Assembly: GCF_003265705.1 (NCBI RefSeq)
Contig: NW_020312775.1
Span: 757,330-821,329 of the forward strand
Direction: 5' to 3'
DNA from: Callorhinus ursinus
Taxonomy: Eukaryota; Chordata; Mammalia; Carnivora; Otariidae
DNA length: 64,000 nt
The notes beneath the pieces are model-generated. The model ran no database searches, was not told where the DNA came from, and worked only from the letters and a program-made list of their open reading frames with translations. The first letter of the stretch is position 1; each line of letters begins with the position of its first letter. Positions 44,761 through 56,780 of this stretch are shown here, piece by piece. A program made the position numbers and the translations under genes.

Positions 44761-44849
44761 TTTGTTCTACAAAAACATTCTTCCTTCTGCCTCTCTATTT
44801 ATCTCCATGATGTCCCACATTACCACCTGTACATACTGATTCTCTTCCT

Positions 44850-44967
44850 CCCCCCCCCCCCCCCCGCTGAGCAGGAGCCCGATGCGGGGCTCTCTATCCC
44901 AGGACCCTGGGATCGTGACCTGAGCCAAAGGCAGACGCTTAACAACTGAGCCACCCAGCCTCCCCCC
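44850..44967 (-). mobile_element. CAN-SINE with C16 in place of its tail
   Basis: Body 44866-44967 keeps the head (GCCACCCAG end). The (GA)n and A-rich tail is replaced by C16 at 44850-44865. The duplication ATTCTCTTCCT at 44839-44849 and 44969-44979 shows the whole unit is one insertion. Confidence 0.88.
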
Positions 44968-45754
44968 TATTCTCTTCCTATCCCTCCTTTTAATTTGCAG
45001 AGGCTGGGAGGAATTGGAGATGAATCTCAGTCCCCAGATGGCCAAGTGTAGGAGATAAGACATATTTTTAAGAAGTATAACTTAGGGGAAAAAATGATTC
45101 ATACCTTATGTGGGACACAGAAACCATGCCATGAGAGGTCACAGAAGAGGAAGCATTCGCCTTAAATTGGAGGGATTTAGGATGTATTTATGGAAGAGAT
45201 CCTTTTGAGCTAAGGTGAGAGAGAAGATTTGTACACATGGAGTAGTGCGAAGGATGCTTTCGGGGTGGAGCTAGCTCTTCTGTGCCTTCCCCTAGGGATC
45301 CTGCTTGATACCAAAGCTGTGGCTTTTTGCTACTAGGAATGTTCTTCCTGGTTTTCAAAGCCACACACAGGCCCTTCCAGAAAGATTCAGGGGGGGAGAC
45401 ATTATTTCTCTTAGGCAGAGATAAAAGCTTTAAAACATTTGGGAAATACCAGAATTCTAACATGAAAACCAAATTATTGGCTATTGGAGGACAAGGTCTG
45501 TATCTGATATTTATTTCTATCTCACGTATTTTTTTTAAGATGGTGGCAAGTACACAGCAGGCACTCGGTGAATGTTTCCTGACTGATTTATGGAACTGAA
45601 CTCCAACTAGGTCAGTGTACAGTTCCTCAACTTTGTACGTACAAATCCCAGAAGGCATGAAAAAAAACACTTTGGATACATGTATTTATTTGCATTTGTG
45701 TAAAGTGATGTATATAGAATGTTAGCATTTGAAGCAAGCCTTGAAAGGGCAAAA

Positions 45755-46260
45755 AAAAATTGTAAACAACCTAAATTTCCATTACTAGGGGACTAGTTAA
45801 ATAAATACTGGTATAGGGGCACCTGGGTGGCTCAGTCGTTAAGCGTCTGCCTTTGGCTCAGGTCATGATCCCAGGGTCCTGGGATCGAGCCCCGCTTCGG
45901 GCTCCCTGCTCAGTGGGAAGCCTGCTTCTCCCTCTCCCATTCCCCCTGCTTGTGTTCCCTCTCTCTCATCTCTCTCTCTCTCTGTGTCAAATAAATAAAT
46001 AAAATTTTTTCTAAATAAATAAATAAATATTGGTATATCCATACAATGGAATTCTATACAGCGGTTAAAAACGTAATTAAGAACACTTTATGTATCTCTT
46101 AGGACATAATTTTAAGTAAAAAGAAAAGAAGAAAAAATAAGGTGGTTAGTTTACATTTGTGTAAAACCAAAAGGAAAGTATGTGCTTATCGATGCAAAAC
46201 AATTACATGGGATAAAATAAAAGAATACAAAAGAATCTGTTAATATTGATTGGCTTCGGA
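45755..46260 (-). repeat. antisense LINE-1, split by a SINE
   Basis: 'tggtatatccatacaatgga' and 'aaccctaaatttcc'-type phrases on both sides of the SINE at 45816. Confidence 0.65.
45816..46019 (+). mobile_element. CAN-SINE
   Basis: Head GGGGCACCTGGGTGGCTCAG. Duplication AAATAAATAYTGGTATA on both sides. Confidence 0.95.
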
Positions 46261-46639
46261 GAAGGGAGCCAAGTGACTACCAGACAGAGGTGGGAGAATT
46301 CCCTCCATTCTTTAGGGATTTTCTCTCTTTAAAACTGAGAAATATAATACACTTAACAAAGAGTGCGTAAAACAGATGTGTAAAATATACTGAAATATCA
46401 TAAAGCAAATTCCCATATAGTCACTGCTTGGGTTGAAAAATAGAATCATTACCCACACTCACAAAAGCCCTGTGCCACCCACAAGAGATGCAGTTTTTAC
46501 TGACTATCCTTTTGTACCCTGTCAATATTAGCTCTTTAACAGGCACTTCCTCCCTTCCTTCCCACTCCTCACTAACATGCCGTGGACATCTTCAGCAGTT
46601 TTCTGTAAAGATTAGTGCAGCGGCTTTTCCACAGCCAAA

Positions 46640-46870
46640 TAAATAATAACAGTGAAAACTTACTGTATTCCAGGTTTTTCATCATTAATCAGTCTACATA
46701 ATCAAGTCACTTAATCTTCATGACAACCCCATGAAGGGGTTGCTATTCTCTTCATCGTGCGGATAGGAACACAGCAGAACAGAGGCAGTAAGTAACCGGT
46801 TCAAAGTGATATTGTGAATTATGGGGTGAGGAGCTGGGATTTGTATCCGGGGCAGATGTGTCCCAGAACA
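46640..46870 (-). repeat. MIR remnant
   Basis: Antisense MIR ('atgacaaccccatgaagggg', 'gcagtaagtaaccggttca'). Confidence 0.75.
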
Positions 46871-46963
46871 CAAGTTCTTCACTGTTCACACTATTCTGCC
46901 TCTGGAACTTCTAGAACGCAGGCCCTGAGGCACTGTAGTCACTGACCCCTAGAGCAAGCAGAG

Positions 46964-46987
46964 ATTTTTTTTTTTTTTTTTTTTTTT
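46964..46987. repeat. T-run
   Basis: About 23 T in a row. The sequence after it was not recognised. Confidence 0.9.
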
Positions 46988-47239
46988 GGCTATGGGCCAC
47001 CAGGGGGGAGCCCAAGCACTTGACTCAGTCATGCCGCACCCAGGCAAAGGCACAAGCAATTAAGAGGATGTAGTGAGTCTGGGGGTCTGGGGGGATCACC
47101 GAGCTGGCAAACCCTACATTTCAATGACTTTCCTAGGACATCTGAGAAGTAAAATTCTGGTCAATTCTCCTAGTCTCACCTCTGAGCTCCTCCTGTGCCT
47201 TTAGAATTCAGTAGATATATATTTTTTTTAATGAACGAA

Positions 47240-48010
47240 TAAAGTCTACCTAGAAACTAGAGAAGTCTAGGCACCCATCCTACAGAAATACTTGCGGAAA
47301 TGGATGAGGATATCTGCTGCAGTATTGTTTGCGATCGCAAAACTTTGCCATCAACTCAAGTGGTCATTACCAGGGGACCGGGTGAGTGGGCTATTGTCAA
47401 GAGAGGCGGCACAGCGTGACAGTTAGGGATGTGGGCTCTGAGCCAGGACACCCAGGTTTGCATGCTGGCTCCACTACTTATCAGCACAGGTTTGGACAAG
47501 CCCCCAAGCTTTACATCCCTACATCCGTAAACCAGGGATAACGAAAAGACCTACCTCATAGCCTGGTAGCAAGGAGCTCATTCATGGTTTCTGACACCTA
47601 ATCTTACCTATTAATACAGCCACTCATGAAATGAAATATTATGTAGCTGTTAAAAAGAGGTAGATTGGGTGCCTGGGTGGCTCAGTCGGTTAAGCGGCTG
47701 CCTTTGGCTTGGGTCATGATTCCAGGGTCCTGGGATCGAGCCCCACATCTGGCTCCTTGCTCAGCAGGGAGTCTGCTTCTCCCTTTCCCTCTGCCTCTCC
47801 CTCTGCTTGTGCTCTCTCTGTCTCTCTCTCTCAAATGAATAAATACAATCTTTAAAAAAGAAAGGTAGATCTATATACACTGATGTAAACAGATATTGAA
47901 AATATGTATTTTAGATAAAAGAAGTTCAGAATAATATGTCTGAGAGAACACCAATTATGCAAAAAGCTTTTGAAAAAAATCTATATGTGCATATGCATAG
48001 AAGGAAAGCG
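47240..48010 (-). repeat. antisense LINE-1 pieces with MIR and SINE insertions
   Basis: L1-like at 47240-47390 and 47620-48010 ('gaaatattatgtagctgtta'). Between them lies a sense MIR (about 47400-47600), and the SINE sits at 47666. Confidence 0.55.
47666..47858 (+). mobile_element. CAN-SINE
   Basis: Head GGGTGCCTGGGTGGCTCAGT. Duplication RGAGGTAGAT / AGAAAGGTAGAT. Confidence 0.94.
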
Positions 48011-48094
48011 TGCAAGGAGACACAAAACCGCTCAGCAACATTATTTCTCGGGGAGTTGTGTGAGGGGGATTCTCCCTTTGACTTCATACACTTC

Positions 48095-48182
48095 GTGTAT
48101 GTGTATATATACGTGTGTGTATATATACACAAACGTATGTATACATATATACACATACACATACATTTACATGTATGTATTT
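48095..48182. repeat. (TA/CA/TG) mixed alternating microsatellite
   Basis: About 85 bp of alternating pyrimidine-purine TATG, TATA and CATA units. Confidence 0.9.
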
Positions 48183-48568
48183 TATAACAAGCATTTATTA
48201 TTCTTGGGAGAAAAATAAATAAATAGGGAAGACTTTTAAATCATGAGAGGCTTGGCAAAGAACCAGGCAGTGGGAAGAAGACCCCCTTCCCATGTGCTAG
48301 AGATTCCTCTCTCCAATCCAAGGTAACACTGAATGATGGCACCCCCTCTCACAGCACTGCCTTTCTACCTGACACCATGGCACTAAGAGAGAAGACACAC
48401 ATCTCATTGGTGCTGAAGCTTGTTATGTGTTCCTAAAATAATTCTTGCAAGGTAGCCAAAAACTGAGGTTCTGCTTCAGATGCTCTCCCTTAATGAATAA
48501 ATCATGGAGACTCGGATTGTCAAACTGGAAGGGACCTTAGAGATTATCTAGACCAACCCCCCCATTTA

Positions 48569-48759
48569 TTTTTTTTTAAGATTTTATTTCTTTATTGGAC
48601 AGAGAGAGAGAGAGCCAGGGAGCACAAGCGGGGGGAATGGCAGAGGGAGAGGGAGAAGCAGGCTCCCTGGGAGCCCGATGCGGGGCTCGATTCCAGGCCC
48701 CTGGGATCATGACCTGAGCCCAAGGCAGATGTTTAACCAACTCAGCCACCCAGGCGCCC
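48569..48759 (-). mobile_element. CAN-SINE
   Basis: Antisense copy. Duplication CCAACCCCCYCATTTA on both sides. Confidence 0.94.
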
Positions 48760-48929
48760 CCAACCCCCTCATTTACAAACAGAAAGAATGAAATGTGTTC
48801 CTGAGAAGTTAGTTGTCAAGCAATCTCGAGAAATGAGATTTTTCTCATTTCTCTCATTCTTTTCTCCAGTGGAAAGAATCAGAGATGCATCCCCATGGGG
48901 AGCATTTTATTCTAAGGCCAATTAATGCA

Positions 48930-49610
48930 ATACATCTGAAACCTCTATACACTGCTGGTGGGAGTATAAGTTAGTAAACCATTTTGGACAGCAATCTGAC
49001 AATATCTCCCAAAGGTGAAGATTCTCATACCCTGTGATGGAACGATTCCTTTCTAGATAGATACCCAAAAGCAACAGTCACCTAAGAATATCTATAAAAG
49101 AATGATCATAATAGCCCTGTGAGCCAAAAACTGGAAGCAGCCTAAATGTCCATAAACAGCAGAATGGATAAATAAATCATGGCATATTCATTAAATGGAA
49201 TGCTACACAGTGGCGAAAAAAATAAGTGACCTAGAGTCACATGTCACAACATGGATGATTCACAAATATAACAGTGAATTTTTAAAAATTGGACCAGAAT
49301 ATATCCCACTGATATAAATTTTTAAACCACGAAAAGAAGTGGTATATGTTTTTTAAAGACACATACGTATGTAGTAAAAGTATAAATAAGTGCATGAGAA
49401 TCATAAACACCAAATCCAGGAGAGTGGTTACTTCGGAGGGAGGTGGTGGGGGGAGGAGGGAGTTTTAATCGTAGAAGGATAGACAGAGGGTTTCAAGTCT
49501 ACTGGTGATGTTTCTTTCTTAGGCTGAAAATGGTGGGTATTTGGATTCTCATTATGTCATTCTTTGTATCTTTTTGAGCATAGAAAAAATTTTCACAGCA
49601 CATTGGTTGA
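48930..49610 (-). repeat. antisense LINE-1
   Basis: Order of phrases as in reverse-complement L1: 'acactgctggtgggagtata', 'cctaaatgtccataaacagc', 'gaatgctacacagtggcg'. Confidence 0.75.
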
Positions 49611-51920
49611 AAGAATGCAACAAATCTCACGGTGAAAAGAATCCACACTTTTCAGATGTAACAAAATACCAAAAGAAATGTGTAAGATCCAAATGCTGAC
49701 CTCCAAATGACAGGAATATTCCTTAAACCTGTTTCATTTTCCTGGGACTAGTTTCACAGGAGGGAACCTGCCGGAGAAGCAGCAGTAAACTGAGAATCAG
49801 GAGATGAGGGTTCCACTCTCTCAGATACTCACCAGCTTTGAAAAGGAGAACAATTTGATTTGCCTCTCAATTTTTCTCGCATTTAAAAAGGCAGTATTGG
49901 ACTAGATTATCTGATAAGTTTTTTTCCATGTGACAATTTCTCCCAGCTTTTTTTGGTTCCGGGATTTTTAAGCCGCAAGTCCCAAAACTGTGTCTGCTAA
50001 AGTGTTTTCCATGTAGAAAAGCGTTCCCTGGTCAAATCCGTTTGGGATCTACTGGGTTAAACAAAAGTAAACGGATTTATTTATGGCAGTCCGGCTCAGA
50101 GCCTTTTAATACACTTATATATACATTGTGACTCTCTAAGAGAAGAATTCGGTTTTGAAGCATTTTCAAAAACAAAAAAAATATTGGACCACAGAATGCA
50201 CCCCCACACTACCACCACCACCACTCCTTATTTTAAAAACAGAATCTATTAACATTCTCTCAGAACAGTGTTCTGTGAGACATCAGTGTGGTAAGTGCTG
50301 TCCAAGAAGGAATTTGTCTCACTTGCTATTTCAGTTGCAGATGTGTGTGTAGAATCCCTTATAAGGGAGAAATGTCATCTCACGGTATAGCTCCCCATAG
50401 AATGGGTTTCTTCTGAGTGTCCCTGGCCAGTTGAGAAGGATTATCTGCTTGGGCTTCATGAGTGACAGCCCCTCCTATCTGGCTCTGTGGCAGACTGAAC
50501 ATCAGAAACTTCTGGGGATCTATACTTAGAAGTGCTGCATCCCAGATACACTCTCTAATTCTGGCTCTTGGGCCTCTGTTAAGTTTGCTGCTTCAAGCCA
50601 TACTTCCTCCTCTGGGTGATTTTGGAACTGAAGGGTGCTCTGGCGCAGAGCTCCAGAGATACTTGGCAGGAGAGCAGAATGCCTAGGGGAACAACTTTCC
50701 ATGTGTCTTCTCCCCCCCCCACCCCCCGCAAGAGTTTGCAGGAAGCAGGACTGCAAGCAAGATGAGGACCCAGCCAGGAAAAGAGGGACTCTGTCTTCTT
50801 ACAGGGACACGACACTTATCACCTTCACTCGCAGCACCTCCTTTTCAGGGAGGGTTTCCATAGAAGGCTCCCAAGTTCTCTGGAACCATATCCCACAGGG
50901 CCTCTTAAAAGGTGATGTACCTGAGGGCCTTTAGTCCAGAAACAAGGATTCCTTTGGAGAAGTCAGGAACTCAGGTGAACTAGACCTAGAGCATTTTAAA
51001 GGCTTTCGGTTCTTTTGAACGATCAAAAAGAAAACAGAAAAGTCCGTTCTCTTGCATTCGGCATGCACCATGCTATCGATGGAAACAGGCAGCAGCTGCT
51101 GTCTCGATTCCACCCCGCCCCAGGCCAGCCCAGCTACCTGCTTGCACCCAACACCCAGGAGGCCTAGCCCTGCCTGCCTAACAAAGGTGGGATAAACCGT
51201 AGCTACCCACACAGTATCGGGCCCGCTTCCCAGGCTGGGGTGTTGGGCCCGGTGCCAGGGAAGGTACGGAGCCCAGAAGAAGCAGGGTGCTTGACTCCAG
51301 GAGAGGTGAGCCCCATTGCACAGCACGCCAAGCTCCACTTTCAGGAGTGCAGAGGTACCTCCTGATTGCACAGGGTAGGAAGGAAAGCAAGGGAAGAAGC
51401 AGAGGGCTTCAGGGAAGATGGACTGAACCAGGAAGCAAGGGCGGAGAGTAGGATGCGCCTTCAGCACCAGACTCCTAAGGCAGAGCCCAGTCTACTCCAG
51501 GGAGGCTCTCCTGTGTCCTGTGTGCGGACTAGACATTCATCTGCTCAGGAGACCTGCTCTGAGGTCCCACGTTTCCTCTCTCCTCCCTTTTCAGCCAGTG
51601 CTTTCCACACCCCTTCCCTTCCCTCCCGCCAGGAAATCCACCCTTGGACGAAAAGCATATCATTGAGAACAAACACAAATGAACAAACAAACAAGCAAGC
51701 AAAGAAAGAAAGAAAGAATAGCCCTCTCTTCTCTAAGAAGCAAACTGTGGACCTTCCTCTTATTCATTAGTTGCTCACATTGGCTTGAGTTTCTGTTGTT
51801 CCTGGGCACCTTTTTGTCCGCCCCCCCTCCCCCGGAGTCCAAGCAGTGGCCACTTCATCGGGGGCATTTGTTTTTAATGCAAGTTTCCCCCCAAAGGCAC
51901 ACATGCAGGCAGCAGGTAGC

Positions 51921-51922
<2 letters not shown>
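49611..51922. other. stretch without recognised features
   Basis: 2.3 kb upstream of the DRP2 coding exons. No SINE, L1 or MIR recognised, and no convincing ORF. Several short open frames overlap on both strands. Confidence 0.5.

Positions 51923-51960
<38 letters not shown>
51923..51960. repeat. (AC)n microsatellite
   Basis: About 19 AC units, immediately downstream (transcript sense) of the candidate DRP2 first exon. Confidence 0.96.
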
Positions 51961-51966
<6 letters not shown>

Positions 51967-52057
51967 CTCTGGCGCGTCCCTTCCCTCAGTCCTTTCCCCT
52001 CAGCCAGCCGAAAAAGGAGAAAGGGCGAGGCTGGGGCATCATCTCTCCGTGGCCTAC

Positions 52058-52560
52058 CTTCGGATTCCGACAGGTCTGAGGAGCAGGCTGCAACTGGGAG
52101 CTGGCAGGCCGGCGCGGGGCTGCCTCTGTGAATCAGCAAAGGAGTCCCTGAGACAGGGATGCCGCCAGCTGCTGGAGGCACACTCTCCCTCCGTCTCTCC
52201 CACCTTACTGCCCTCTTCTCTGTCTCCCCTTCCCCCTCCGCTCTCAGAGCCGCTGGGTGTTGCTATGCAATCGCATCAGGACTAACAGCGTCGCTCCGAC
52301 CTCCAGCAAAGGTACCCTTGACTGGGCGAATGCAGAAAGCGCAAGGACAGTTTTGTGAAACTACCAGAGCCTTAGCGGCTCTCGCGGAGATTTCAGTTCA
52401 TGAGAAGCAGAGGAGGAAAGCGGAAGAGGCTGAGAGGCAGATGCGGGGGGGGGGGGGGGGGGGGGGGGGAGAGGCTCCCACTGGGGAGGAGGAGACAAAA
52501 GAGGCCCGGAGATCAATACAAGCGGCTGAGTGAGGAGCCTGGGCCCCAACTTCCCCAGAT
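52058..52560 (-). promoter_or_regulatory. candidate DRP2 promoter / non-coding first exon
   Basis: The most CpG- and GC-rich segment upstream of DRP2 (CpGs cluster near 51970-52120 and 52240-52420). A consensus - strand donor CCGAAG|GTAGGC lies at 52058. A first exon spliced to the acceptor at 40807 would explain the 5' UTR. The transcription start cannot be fixed; no TATA box was recognised. A G25 run lies at 52445-52469. Confidence 0.35.
52445..52469. repeat. G25 homopolymer
   Basis: Twenty-five G in a row inside the candidate promoter (C25 on the DRP2 strand). Confidence 0.95.
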
Positions 52561-53100
52561 CTAGCCCAGAGCCAAAGCCAACTTCAGAGCCAGAAGCTGG
52601 CAGGGTCCCTCAGTAGCCAGTCCAGGATTCGGCTTCTGTGCTGGAGGTTGAAACACTCTGCTCTAGAATTGTCGCTGGTACCCAAGGCACAGCCTTGGGC
52701 CAGGGCAGACCTCCAGTCATCCCCAAAGTTCTCCGCTCACCCCTGTTAGAGCTATGTGGAGGAAAAAACCTCCACGATGAGGGAGATAAAGTGGACCCTG
52801 AATGATTGGAGAAAATATTTTTCCTCCATGCCTCGCCTCAGCAACGACCCCATTCTCCCCGCTTCTGTCCACACCAGCCCCTTACTCCTCTATCACCCCT
52901 GTTGAAGAGAAGAGGGTATAAGCCCCAAACACCCTGAGAGAATTCAGAAGATCCACTCAATGGACAGAGGGGATTATATCCCTTTACAGAGTGCCCGGCA
53001 CACAGTAGGTTACTTAATATTTGTTAAATGAGTAAATTGGGTGGATGCATGGATGGATGGACGGATGGATTGAATAGCAGTCAAAAAGTCACCGTCACCG

Positions 53101-53294
53101 GGGGCACCTGGGTGGCTCAGTCGTTAAGTGTCTGACTTCAGCTCAGGTCATGATCTCAGGGTCCTGGGATCAAGCCCGTGTGGGGCCCCCTGTTCCTTGA
53201 GGAGTCTGCTTCTCCCTCTCCCTCTGCCCCTCCCCCTGCTTGTGTGCTCGCACACACTCTCTCTCCCTCTGTCAAATAAATAAATAATCTTTTA
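53101..53294 (+). mobile_element. CAN-SINE
   Basis: Head GGGGCACCTGGGTGGCTCAG. AAAAAGTCACC on both sides. Confidence 0.95.
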
Positions 53295-53584
53295 AAAAAA
53301 AGTCACCATCCCCATCCTCCTACACAAACATACTCATACGTAAAGCTCTAGCAGCTCCAGGCCAAGGCAAAGGATAAGAGAAATCTTCTTTCCTCCTTCC
53401 ACTTCTGAGAACAAGGTGCACGAAAGAGAGAAACAGATTGGTTTGGGGGGGGGTGGGGGTGTTGCTTAACTTCAGTGATCTGCATCTAAAAATTCTATAA
53501 GCCCTGATGGCACTGGAATGTAGATCAGAACATAAGACTTGGGTCTAGTGTTTACAGAGTGTCTACAGGGATTGAGAATTATTA

Positions 53585-53604
53585 TTGTTGTTGTTGTTGT
53601 TGTT
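53585..53604. repeat. (TTG)n microsatellite
   Basis: Six to seven TTG units. Confidence 0.9.
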
Positions 53605-54539
53605 ATTGAAAATCCTCAGCTAGGAAATAATTAGTGTGTAAGTTATGTGTGTGTTTTCTTTTGAGATGAGATTTTTAAAAACTTCGGCTGCTGTTTCCAG
53701 TACAAGTTTAACGATAAGGCCTAATCTCTACAAAACAAGCAAACAAAATGGGAACCAAATGCCCTCTGCCCGCCCCCCAGATAGGCTTTCAGAGCTGTTT
53801 GCCCCTCCTGCTTGGCCAAACCAGGAGCAGCCAGGCCTCCACGAAGGCGCAGAAAGGACCTTTGATTTCTGAAGGAACTTTTGGAAGCACATCCAGCTTC
53901 TCAATCTACACACCCTCAACAGAGCATTTCTTAGCTCCTCAGCCTAGCCCGGAACTGGCCCTGAGTCCCAGCCCCAGGCTTAGCCCTGGCAGCTTGCAGG
54001 GCTTCTCAACACCATCCAGACCTAGGGCCCCAGGAGTCCTTTACAACTGACTTGGAATGACCTGGAAGGGAGAGTTGACTCGAAGAACAACCGGAGGGAA
54101 CAATCTGAGAAATTATTTGGGCTAGCACAGATGCAGAATGACCACAACAGACATACACCAAACCCTACTCACCCTGACTCACTACTTACCCTGGCACCAG
54201 CTCACCAGTAGGCCAAACAAAACCAGAGTCTAGGTCTAGACGGAGGAAGGAGAGTGAGGCGGATGGAGTACTTGCTCCCGCTTTGGCTGCAGGTGGCCTT
54301 ATCCAGATCACAGGGGGCCCTTGGAATAATCCTTTTCTTTTTCTACCTCAAGAGAAAGCATTCAGCCTGCAGATAGAAAAGGACAGTATCTGCCTCCACG
54401 AAAATAAGCCCACAGAGTTTGTTTTGAGGGGTATAAGAAAAGGCTTCCCCAAATCTCTTTCCCGCTGACCCCATCATGACGGACAAGACCTCCCCTCCTT
54501 ATTTCTCTGTTTAAGGCACCAACGGCTCCTGTGAAAATG

Positions 54540-54705
54540 GGAAGGGCTTTGCATACATTATTTGCTCATGTTATCCTCACCACACACTTAAAATAGCTTC
54601 TCATATCGTCCCCACTTTACAGATAAAGCACTGTGACATAGTGAGGTTAAATGACTTGTCTAAGGTCACACAGCTGATGTGTGATGGAGGTTAAGACTTA
54701 TTCTC
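54540..54705 (-). repeat. MIR remnant
   Basis: Antisense MIR 'gtgaggttaaatgacttgtc' and 'aaggtcacacagctgatg'. Confidence 0.8.
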
Positions 54706-54989
54706 GATCTCTCTGGGCAACATCCACCTGATGAGCCACTGCTAAGGGCTTCTGTTCATCCAGTCCTGGCCTGAACAGATGCCAGGCCTAGGTAGGTCAC
54801 TGAGACAAATGTGACTAGAGCAGAAGAATTCCCCAGAGAGTTGTTCTATCCTTTGTATCTTTCTCAAGTTATTTCCTCTACTCAAACTGCCTCCCGTCCT
54901 TTGGTTAGCGACACAGGGACCTTAGAGGCCAGAGGTCTCTCCCTGAAGAATTCCAAGTGAGCAGACCCCACAAAAGAAATTGGTTAAGG

Positions 54990-55188
54990 GGTGCCTGGTG
55001 GCTCAGTTGATTGAGCATCTGATGCTTGGTTTCGACTCAGGCCATGATCTCAGAGTCCTGGGATCGAGCTCCGCGTTGGGCTCCACGCTTGGCGTGGAGT
55101 CTGTTTGTCCCTGTCTCTCTCTGCTCTTCCCCCTGTTCTTTCTCTCTCTCTCATAAACAAATAAAATCTTTTTTTAAAAAAAGAAAGA
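54990..55188 (+). mobile_element. CAN-SINE, older of a tandem pair
   Basis: Head GGTGCCTGGTGGCTCAGTTG. Its own duplication AAAGAAATTGGTTAAGG is at 54973-54989 and, beyond the second SINE, at 55398-55414. Confidence 0.94.
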
Positions 55189-55397
55189 GGGGCGCCTGGG
55201 TGGCTCGGTCGGTTAAGCATCTGCCTTCGGCTCAGGTCATGATCTCGGGGTCCTGGGATCGAGCCCCGCATCGGGCTCCCTGCTTAGGGGGGAACCTACT
55301 TCTCCCTCTCCCTCTTCCTCTCCTCCTGCTTGTGCACTTTCTCTCCCTCTCCCTCTCTATCAAATAAAGAAATACAATCTTTTTTTTTTTTTTTAAG
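55189..55397 (+). mobile_element. CAN-SINE inserted in the tail of the previous one
   Basis: Head GGGGCGCCTGGGTGGCTCGG follows the A-rich tail AAAAAGAAAGA of the first copy. It shares the outer target duplication. Confidence 0.94.
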
Positions 55398-55959
55398 AAA
55401 GAAATTGGTTAAGGCCGTTCATGGAGTATGAAAAGGAAAAGACAAATGATCTTGAGATGAGATGGAGTTCTCCGGTTTGCCATGGTTCCCACGTAGCCTA
55501 TGGTACTTCTCTACTTTCCTGTATTTGGTCAACTTGCTTAGCTCCTGTGGGCTTTTCACTATGTGCCATCTCACAGGCCACCGAAGGTACATACCTTATT
55601 GTTGTTGGTCTCCTGAGGCATTTGGAGAAGAGTTGTGTGTTTTGTTTCCTGGAGGGTGTTGGGATAGACAGAGTTTCTAGTTGTGTTGCAAGAGAGGTAA
55701 GATCTTTCCTTATCAACTAGACACATAAGTCCACTCTGACATTTATACCCCAAGGAGACTCTTTCGCACCCAGGGGACATCTGGACAAACCAGAGCAAGC
55801 ACATAGGCTAGCTTTAACTATTTCCCTGAGGAGGGCAGAGAAAAATCAAAGTAGTTTGGGCCATAAGCTCTGACTGTGGCTTCACCTTGATAACCTGTAG
55901 AAGGATGCCTGAGACCCATCCTGGTATCATTGAGCAGGACTCTGCTGGGTGGACAATAG

Positions 55960-56560
55960 GTTAGGCATTTCTCGGTAGGTAGAGAGAAAGCGTGTGCAAA
56001 GGCACAAAGTGCAGAGAACTCAGCTTGCTAAGGGACTGCAAGTACTAGTTAAGTATGGTTAAGTTAAGGTAGGGATATGGGTGGGAAATGGGAGGTGGCA
56101 GGAGATGAAGCTATGGAAGCACACGAGAAGGTGCTAGAACACCATGCTAAGGTTCATACAAGATAATTTTCAAAGGCAAGCAGCATGATCAGATTTATGG
56201 TTTAGAAATATTATTCTAGGGCACCTGGGTGGCTCAGTTGGTTAAGCGACTGCCTTCGGTTCAGGTCATGATCCTGGAGTCCCAGGATCGAGTCCCACAT
56301 CGGGCTCCCTGCTCAGCAGGGAGTCTGCTTCTCTCTCTGACCCTCTTCCCTCTTGTGCTCTCTATCTCTCATCCTCTCTCTCTCAAATAAATAAATAAAA
56401 TCTTAAAAAAAGAAATATTATTCTAATGGCTTTCATTTCAATAGGATGATAAGTGCAATGAAGGATGAATTGGAGAGGAGAAACGCCAGAAGCTTGGATG
56501 CTGAGTAGGAGGCGGTTGCAGGTACTCATCTGTTGGGGGCCTGAACCAGAGGAGTTGGTA
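55960..56560. repeat. old interspersed repeat, split by a SINE
   Basis: 'gcaagcagcatgatcagatt' and 'tattctaatggcttt' resemble the unnamed repeat at 41800-41900. Confidence 0.5.
56219..56410 (+). mobile_element. CAN-SINE
   Basis: Perfect 15-bp duplication AGAAATATTATTCTA at 56204-56218 and 56411-56425. Confidence 0.96.
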
Positions 56561-56585
56561 GTGAGGGTGAAACAGTATCCTCTCA

Positions 56586-56780
56586 GGGTGCCTGGTGGCT
56601 TAGTCGGATAGGCGTCTGCCTTCAGCTCATGTCATGATCCCAGGGGTCTGGGATCAAGCCCCGCCCCGTGGTAGGGGTTCCCTGTTCAGCGGGGAGTTGG
56701 CTTCTCCCTCTCCCTCTGCCTCTCTGCCGGCTCGTGCGCTCTCTCTCTCTCTCAAATAAATAAATAAAATATTAAAAAAA
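56586..56780 (+). mobile_element. CAN-SINE
   Basis: Head GGGTGCCTGGTGGCTTAGTC. Flanks AGTATCCTCTC / AGTACCCTCTC. Confidence 0.94.

Larger units (their letters stand above)
40808..52057 (-). other. DRP2 5' UTR intron(s), probable
   Basis: Between the exon 1 acceptor and the GC-rich candidate first exon. It contains old repeats (40980-42130), six CAN-SINEs and their L1/MIR hosts (42937-48760), and antisense L1 (48930-49610). 49610-51900 holds no repeat I can name. Further non-coding exons cannot be recognised by eye. Confidence 0.45.

Noticed and set aside
46964..47060. T-run followed by G-rich sequence as a retroposed transcript
   Set aside because: No target duplication and no recognisable source sequence.
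53748..54050. 100-codon + strand frame, Ser/Pro-rich
   Set aside because: Composition is that of random C-rich DNA; no splice or family support.
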